From: Amyelois transitella
Lineage: Eukaryota; Arthropoda; Insecta; Lepidoptera; Pyralidae
Assembly: GCF_032362555.1 (NCBI RefSeq)
Contig: NC_083532.1
Coordinates: 3,795,001 to 3,859,000, forward strand
Direction of reading: 5' to 3'
Length of the DNA: 64,000 nucleotides
The translations under genes were made by a program, and so were the position numbers. Each line of letters starts with the position of its first letter. Positions within the stretch are counted from its first letter, which is position 1. The notes under the pieces were generated by a model that saw nothing but the letters and a program-made list of their open reading frames with translations, did not search any database and had not been told where the DNA came from. This document shows, piece by piece, positions 23,601 to 32,600 of the stretch.

Positions 23601-26600
23601 AGTGAACGTAAGTAAAACTAAAACACTGGTTTTTGAAATGGAGAAAGAAATGACAGCATGTAATATTTTGATTGGAGGAGAAAAAGTGGAGCAAGTGAAA
23701 GAGTTTGTATATCTAGGATCAAAGTTTACATCAGATGGCAAGTATGATAGTGATATTGAAAGGAGAGTGAACGCGGGGAACATGGTGAATGGAGCTTTGC
23801 ATGCCTTTATGAGCAGCCAGAAACTATCCAAAAAGGCTCGACTGGCTGTGCACAGGGGCGTGTTGGTCCCGACATTAATGTATGGGAGTGAAAGTTGGGT
23901 ATGGCAAAAGAAGCATGAAAGCAGAATAAATGCAGTGGAAATGAGAGCGTTAAGGAGTATGATGGGTGTGAAATTGAGTGACAGGATAAGGAACAGCGTG
24001 ATAAGGGAATGTTGTGATGTGAAAGAAGATGTAGTTACAGGAATAGAAAAGGGTATGTTAAGATGGTTCGGTCATGTGGAGAGGATGAATGAAAGCAGGT
24101 TGACTAAGCAGATATACAAGGAGAGTGTGGAGGGAAAGGTCGGAGTGGGAAGACCTAGACGAACGTATCTTGATCAAATTAAGGACGTCCTGGTAAAGGG
24201 TCAGGTCAAAAGTACCCGAAACCGCCGAGCTTGTATGAAGAGAGTTATGAATGTGGACGAAGCGAAAGAAGTATGCAGAGATCGTGGCAAGTGGAAAGAG
24301 GTAGTCTCTGCCTACCCCTCCGGGAAAGAGGCGTGATTTTATGTATGTATGTATGTATATTATTCACAGTCAAAGCTAATCTTTTAAAAATATTAACAAA
24401 AGCTATTATTTTATTCTGTGTATCATGTGTTGCCATAAATAAAATAAAACCCAACGCATACGGCCAGTACACCACAAAAAAGACCCAAACAGCTGTCACG
24501 CAAAACTAATGACCAGGGAAACTTCATTCTCCACAAAAAAAAATAAAGAAAAAAAAATAAAAGTCAAATATTTTCGCGCCAGTTACCGCATCGGACACTT
24601 TCGATGACAGTCACGCGACCGTTTTCCTGTGTGCGTGACAAAATGCGCTAATTGCACTTAACATTGATGATAGTATGTTTACCAACCTTGCAGTGTTTTA
24701 ACTCATACTTACTTATATTAAAAAGAGAAAATATTCGTGTGTTTGGGCTGTTGTGGTTTTGTTTGTAATGAATGGACTCAAAATCAAATGATACGATTTT
24801 GCTAAATCGAAGAACGTTATTTGCTGATTTTGATAAATCAGAGAACTTCTAGCATGCTTGAATGAAGAGAGTTATGAATGTGGATGGAGCGAAGGAAGTA
24901 TGCAGGGATCGTGGTAAGTGGAAAGATGTGGTCTGGTAGACCACACATTATTATTTTTATGCGAGCAAAGTCGCAGGCGCTCTCTAGTTTATAATATTAT
25001 CAAAAGTAAGATAATTCTCGGGATTCAGGTTTTGCATATAGACTAATAAAAATGTCTTAACAGACTATGACCTAGATGTTATCAAATTGATCTTTCTATT
25101 CATTATCATATGGTCGTGTGAAAGTATTTAAATCGTTCTGCGACAAGGCTAAATTGCCGTGGAGAATAAAAGCCTTTTATGGTTCCTTATGTGAGATATA
25201 ATTTCACAATTTATATGTTAACTTCAAAGACAAATGTGTGAGTAACATACAATATCTTAATAAACTAATGATTACAAACTAATATTAAATTTATAAATTT
25301 TGCAGTCCCTGCATAGCATCAGCCTGCGGGAGTGTGCCTAGAAGACATCACTGCCATTTTGAATGGCAATGCTAATTATTCGGTGTAAAATAACTAACTT
25401 TTTTTTTCTGAAAACTCCTATGGTAAATCATTATTAAATGAAAATTTTGTTTTAACACGAGCAGATTTATTCAATTCATAAGATTAATTAATATAAGATT
25501 TATTAATACAGTAAGAAATAAGTAAAAAAAATCGATAGAACTTAAAACATCTTAAAGTCCAAGAGTTAGTTTTGCGGAACCCAGAAACAAAATAACATAC
25601 AAACAGTTCTAAAGCCATTTGTTAATGAGTTATAGCCTCATACAATAGTCTAATTCTCAGCTGATAACCATCGTATCATTGTTATAGCAATATCATTATC
25701 ATTATTGCTATTAAATTGCGTTGTCTGGTGATTCAAGTGTGCTATTGTGACACTCAAATGGCCGGTAATATTTTGTCGTAGGTAATAATGATTTCAACTT
25801 TCAAGGACCAAATTTCGAATGTCTTGAAAAAGGGAGGTGTTAGGAGTGCCCGTAATCGTCGAATATGCATGAAAAGAGTAATGAGTGTAGAGGAAGCGGG
25901 AGAGGTCTGTAAGAATCGTAGCAAGTGGAATTCCATAGTCTCTGCATGTGTGATGGTATGTATGTAATGATGAATTGAGACTCTGAATAAAGTAGATATT
26001 CTGGTGTCATTATCACATAAAAAAATTTGGAACCAAATAATTATTTCGTCGTTATATCCGTATTCTTCTGGGAACCGAACAGTAACCATATCTGAGGGAG
26101 ATAAAGTAGGATAAGTCATGAAAAGACTGACAGGCCATGTTCAGCTATTTGGCTTAATGATAGAATTGAGATTCAAATAGTGACATGTTGCTAGCCCATC
26201 GCCTAAAAAAGAATCCCAAGTTTGTAAGCTTATCCCTTAGTATATTTCAATTTCGGGTTATATATGGTATAAAAGTTATCTTCGCCTCTGTACGTACTGT
26301 AATTTAATTTTATTTGATTTTTGATGCAACTTTGCCCGTCGTCTAGCCAATTTATTCCCGAACGTTTATATTTATTTGTACGTTTCCACAAGAGTGAGCG
26401 AAGCCCTTCGCAAAATAACATTTATTCATAAAATATTACAAATTTCTTTCTCAATTCCAGGCATGTTCCGAAAGCGAAGCACACCACAATGGCGGAGACG
26501 CCGGAACTGAAACGGATAGCGGAGAATACGAAGATTCAGAGCAACGTCAAATACCACGCGGACTTTGAGAAAAGCAAGGGCAAATTCACACAGGTGCGAA

Positions 26601-29600
26601 ACTTGAGTTCTTTGTTCTATAAGGGTCAATTAACATTGGACGGGACGCGACGTGATGTTGCAGTAGAGCGATTAAAATTTTATATTATCTTTACTTCATA
26701 TCGTCGTACAAGTCGACTAAGGGATAGACTTTAAACTAGATATATTCTTTTAGGCAGTGGGTTAGCAACCTGTCACTATTTGAATCTCAATTCTATCATT
26801 AAGTCAAACTGCTAAACGTGCTAGACTACCCGGTGTACTGCTCTGTCTACCCGGTGATAATATGTATGTATTAATGACAACATCTCATATTACAGGTGGC
26901 AGATGATCCAGAAACACTGAGAATCAAAGCCAACACCAAGATCATAAGCAACGTCGCGTACCACGGCGACCTGGAGAAGAAGGCGCAGATGGAGAAACAG
27001 AGGCAGATCAACGAGAACGGAGAGCTTGTTGGTGAGATTATGTTAAATTTACAAATGTTACATACCCCTGCATAGCACCAGTCTGCGCGAGTGTGCCCAG
27101 AAGGCTGGCAGAATTGCCATTTTGAATGGCAATGCTGATAAATATTATGTTAATTTAATATTAGTTTATACAGTTTATTATTCGGTGGAAAAACTTAACT
27201 TATTTTTCTGAAAATTCCTTTTAGTTTAAAAATACCGGTATTTCGAGAACGATATCGTGTATTGATAACAATTTTGCAGAAATACTTTTTCTAAGCCAGT
27301 ATCGCTATTAAATATATGATTTCGCTCTAAAAATCAGGTATTAAATTATTAATCAATATACTACATACTACATCGAGAGGTACCTATTATACAGACAAAG
27401 TTTTCTTGAAATACCTAAATTTTATATAGATATTGCAACAATAATCACGTTGTTGGTATTTTATTTATTATTCATACATAAACATCAAAAATTTTAAAAA
27501 GTATTTAATCATCTTTCTGGGACAAAAAACATTTATGCATCAGCACACTTCAAAGAAAAACAGACCTTATAATTGAAGCGATGGAGATGATAACAGCTTA
27601 TCATCGACAACTCATCATTGCACTGTTATTGTGTTTGTTTGTCATTGTTAATAATGTGAACTTCTGACGTTACACTTTGCGGAAAATATGTTGTAAATTC
27701 GTATTGTTCGTTTTGTTAGTGCTCTAAATAAAAAAAGGTTATTCACGCCTGGGTTTTTTTTGTAATTTCGAAATATGTCTAAGCATTACATTATTACATA
27801 CATACATAAATACATATCATCACGTCTATATCCCTTACGGGGTAGACAGAGCGAACAGTCTTAAAATGACTGAAAGGCCACGTTCAGCTGTTTGGCTGAA
27901 CTATTATAGCGTTTAAATCCTATAATAGTAGTCTGGCAGGCAAGGAGAAACCGTGCAGATTGTAAAAGTCAATCAAAGGAACTTTGGGATTCTTCTCCTT
28001 GTTGGCGATGGGCTAGTAGCCTGTCACTATTTGAATCTCAATTCTATCACCAAGCCATACATCAGAACGAGGCAATCCAGTATTTTTGAGATTCTGTCTG
28101 CCTTATTAGGTTGCTAGCCCATCGCCTAAAAAAGAATCTCAAGTTTGTAACCCTATCCCTTAGTTATACATGGAATCATTAAGTTTGACGGCCTCTGTGG
28201 CTCAGCGGTAGTACGCTTGTCTATGACACTGGAGGTCCCGGGTTCGAATCCCGGTCAAGGCATGATGAGAAAAGAACTTTTTCTGATTGTCCTGGGTCTT
28301 GGATGTTTATCAATATAAGTATTTATTATAAAATATAGTATCGTTAAGTTAGTATCTCGTAACACAAGTTTCGAACTTACTTCGAGGCTAACTCAATCAG
28401 TGTAATTTGTCCCGTATATATTTATATTTATTAAGCTATACATCTGAACGAGGCAATCCAGTCTTTTCGAGATTGCTGCCTCTGTCAGCCCTATAAGGGA
28501 CAAAGACGTGAATATGTAGTTGTTTAGTGGATTTTTTTATTATCTATTTTTTTCGCAAAGTGTAACAATAAATCATTCTCTGATGGCCATTTGTGTGTTT
28601 GTTTATTGTTGCTAACTATTTGTGTGCTGGAAAATAGATTGATCTGGTGTTGTTTTGGTGAAATATTCGTGTATTTTTTAGCACTGACATTATAAATATA
28701 ACACGTACAAATCAAACATATTCTTTACTTGTAAACTTTTTTAAATATAAATAAAATATATACAGGGTGACGTTTAGTGCAACTAAATTTATCTGTTAAG
28801 TTTACTCATCTAAAGAATATTAAAAAACGTTAAAAGAAAATTATCGGTTCATATTTCAGAAAGAACGAAAAAAAATAAAAGTATCAAAATCCACGATCCT
28901 AAATACGTCATATCACCCCGGCCGGCGGAAAAGCGATGCGTAAGATTCAGAGGTCAACGACACAATTCATTCAGCTGAGCGATCTCGACAACTCTGTACT
29001 TTACTTGATCTTGATACTAGAAAAATAATTTATTTTTCAGACATTTATTTACATGTTTAGTTTTAATTTCTTTTTGTAGTATTGGTCTGTATTAGAGCGT
29101 GTGACGTAGTTTTTGAGGGTTTTTTTAATGTGAAAATGATGACGTTTAATTTAAATAAAAATAGGCTCAAACGGCTCAGAAGCATGGGTATTGTCTATGT
29201 TTAAAAGGATGCAGTTGTTTTAAATGTCACCCTGTATTTGATAAGTAACCGACCGAGGAGTTTAAAAAAAATGGCATACATAATCAGTTATTTCATTTGT
29301 TCTTTAAACTGTTGAACACTGCAAAACAACACCAAAACCGTGTAATCATTGTCCGTCCATCCTCACAACCGCTAATGTTTCAAGATGTGCCAACCGACTA
29401 CCAACATCAAATCGAGAGTTACGCCACGGAGATGCTACCACCAGCGCCGCCGAGCTTGCCCCAAAAGAACCACTACCAGACCCCCGCCCAGGCACCACAG
29501 CCACACACCCAACCGCAGAACCAATCAAACCACCAGAGCCAAACTCACCACCACCAGAGCCAAACTCACCACCATCAGAGCCAAACTCACCACCACCAGA

Positions 29601-32600
29601 GCCAAACTCACCACCATCAGAGCCAAACTCACCACCAGAACCAGAGCCACCAGCAGCCCCGTCAATACCAGAACCAGTACAAGAACCACGAAGAGTACAA
29701 CCAAAACCAATACCAATATGACGAGTATCAGAATCAGTACGGATACGGGTATCAGAATTATCAAACTGCTCAGCCGAAGATAGGCAGGATTCAGGATTAC
29801 GATCCGGTGAGCGATGGGCCCAGGATGCCTCCTAACACTCAAAGGTCGTCCGCTACACTCATCTATAATAGCACCGGTGGAAAGAGAGGTAGGTACTGCA
29901 AATTGTTGTGCTTAATGCCATTTTCTTATTGTTTAGTTATATATTTATGTAGGAAGAAGTGAGAATAGAACTTGAACTATAGAGAAATTCAGTACAATAT
30001 TATAAAATTTAGTGTCGTTGAGTTGGCATCTCGTAACGCAAGTCTCGAACTAACTTCGAGGTTAACTCAATATGTGTAATTTGTCCCGTATATATTTATT
30101 TATTTACTTGTATATTATACCGCTGGTCTGATCTGGCAAATACTATGAATATCAATTACCAGTTAATGTTAAAAAGGGAACATTTTAAAAAAATGACATT
30201 AAGCATTGAAAAGCTTTATGTTTCCATTTTTCATACATTTTATGTTTCATAACTCCATCATCATTGTTTTTCTTCATTCGTCATGGTTTGGAAACACTGA
30301 CGTGGAAATTATTTTCACACAAAATAAGACATAGATCTTAACTGTACATTTTAAAACACCATGTTTTTAACCGACTTTAAAGAAGAAACAGCTTCTCAAA
30401 TCGACCGTATGTTTTTTACAAATAAATGTATGATTGATTGATAGAAGTTGACTGATGAATAAGAGGGAAATCTTGAGCCCAAAACCAAGAACTGGACCAA
30501 ATCAGTACAATCCTCTTTAAAATATGTTTCTATGTTGACTTTGGCCTTGGAAAATAATGACAAAAAAAAACTCTATTATAATATTTAATTTAATATATTT
30601 ATTCCTGAAGGTATAGTATATCTTTCTCCCAAAAAGCATCAAAATTGGGAAAATTTTGAGTTGCAAACAAATAAATTCAAACACTTTATGATTATTATTT
30701 TGTTTTCCTTTCGACTCGCTTTAGTCCTGACAGCTTCTTCATCAGTTTGAAGAAGGGTCCGCGGTATGCCTTTGACCATGGATCCTGGATTGGGTGAGTC
30801 AGGTTTCTACACGAAGAGACTCCCGTCTGACCTCCGCAACCTTTGCAGGGGAACCTGACCCGTATTGGATTGATCATGGTCACACATCCAGTTGCCTGAA
30901 TGTGCTGGTTTCCTCACGATTTTTTCTAACCTTAAGAGCCTCTGTTAATTCCAATATTCAAAAATTAAAAAAAACTTTATTTTTCTCTACAATCTATAAA
31001 TACATTAACAAAGTAAACAATATAAAGCAAATTACATTAAAGATTGTGAATATTCAAACTAATAATAAATTGCAAATATTATAACTTCATTACGAATAGA
31101 TAAATGCTTTTAAAATAGAAGATTTTAAATATATGCTTTTAAAATAGAAGATTTTAAATATATGCTTTTAAAATAGAAGATTTTAAAAGCATTTATCTAT
31201 TTAGGCTACTATCGAGGCACAAACAAAATGTCTGTATGTATGTTCGTCAGGATCTCACCAATCCCAACAGCAGCAGGGCCGGCAGATCGGCCGCGTCACC
31301 GACATGGATCCGCTGGCTGCGGAACAGCCGCCCACCAATCATCAGTCCAACCAGCAGGTGAGGCCTTAACATGGATTATACATACATACATACATACATA
31401 AACTCACGCCTCTTTCCCGGAGGGGTAGGCAGAGACTACCTCTTTCCACTTGCCACGATCCCTGCATACTTCCTTTGCTTCATCCACATTCATAACTCTC
31501 TTCATGCAAGCTCGGCGGTTTCGGGCACTTTTGACCTGACCCTTCACCAGGACGTCACATGGATTATTAGGGCTGATAAACTTGGGATTCTTGTTAAAAA
31601 AAATTGCTTTATTACGGGTTACATACATACATGGCGGCCTCTGTGGCGCAGCGGTAGTACGCTTGTCTGTGACACCGGAGGTCCCGGGTTCGAATCCCGG
31701 CCAGGGCATGATGAGAAATGAACTTTTTCTGATTGGCCTGGGTCTTGGATGTTTATCTATATACATAAGTATTTATTATTAAATATAGGATCGTTGAGTT
31801 AGTATCTCGTAACACAAGTCTCGAACTTAATTCGAGGCTAACTCGATCTGTGTAATTTGTCAAAAAAAAAAAACATACATATGGTCACGTCTATACCCCT
31901 TGCGGGGTAGACAGAGCCAACAGTCTTGAAAAGACTGAATGGCCACGTTTAGTTATTTGGCTTAATGATAGAATTGAATTACGGGTTATTATAAGCTATG
32001 TATGCACCACCGTGTGGTTACCAGCACCAATAGAAAATAAGAAGACTACTCCATCTTTTTGCAATGGATGTTGTAAAGGCGACTAAGGGATAACCTTATA
32101 AACTTGGATTCTTCTTGTAGGCGATGAGCTAGCAACCTGTCACTATTTGAATCTCAATTCTATCATTAAGCCGAATAGCTGAACGTGGCCATTCAGTCTT
32201 TTCAAGACTGTTGGCTCTGTCTACCCCTCAAGGGATATAGACGTGACCGTATGTATGAAAGTTATTTCAAGATGGTAACTTTTTAAGTAGGTACCTACTT
32301 AAATTGAAATGAAAATGACAATTTATTTAATTTTATTTTCATTTTCAGGTTGTGTTCGTAGCAATGTATGATTACGAGGCGAACGACAGTGACGAAGTAT
32401 GTATGAATGAATTAATATAAATAATTTTATTTACTTAACTACTACTAATTTTATTTAGATTTAAGAGATCTATATTTGTTAATTGACGTCCGATGAAAAT
32501 GCTGCAGGGTAGTTTGTTCCGCCGCTTCTTCTACACATACGCTTTGGAAGCGGTAGTAGTTTTATGTGACGTCAATAAGTGATACCTTGTTTCCAATTTT

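Larger units (their letters stand above)
21054..24355 (+). mobile_element. Full-length RTE-clade LINE with 12-bp target duplication
   Basis: The element is 3.3 kb. It has a short GC-rich 5' leader (21054-21225), one long ORF (21226-24336) and a very short 3' end closing in (TATG)n. TATATTATTCAC lies directly before it (21042-21053) and again directly after it (24356-24367); these are the target-site duplication. Length, single APE-RT ORF and microsatellite tail all fit RTE. Intact ORF plus exact duplication indicate a recent insertion, probably still competent. It lies sense-oriented in Lasp intron 2. Confidence 0.9.

Noticed and set aside
28190-28262. tRNA-like sequence with good B box
   Set aside because: The head continues straight into a SINE body shared by other copies, and the acceptor arms do not pair, so it is SINE-B and not a tRNA gene. 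The same holds at 31634.
29525-29842. Minus-strand ORF of Val/Leu/Ser repeats
   Set aside because: Antisense shadow of the Gln/His repeats in Lasp exon 5.
31404-31766. 120-aa minus-strand ORF
   Set aside because: Chance fusion of SINE-B antisense sequence and the RTE C-terminus.
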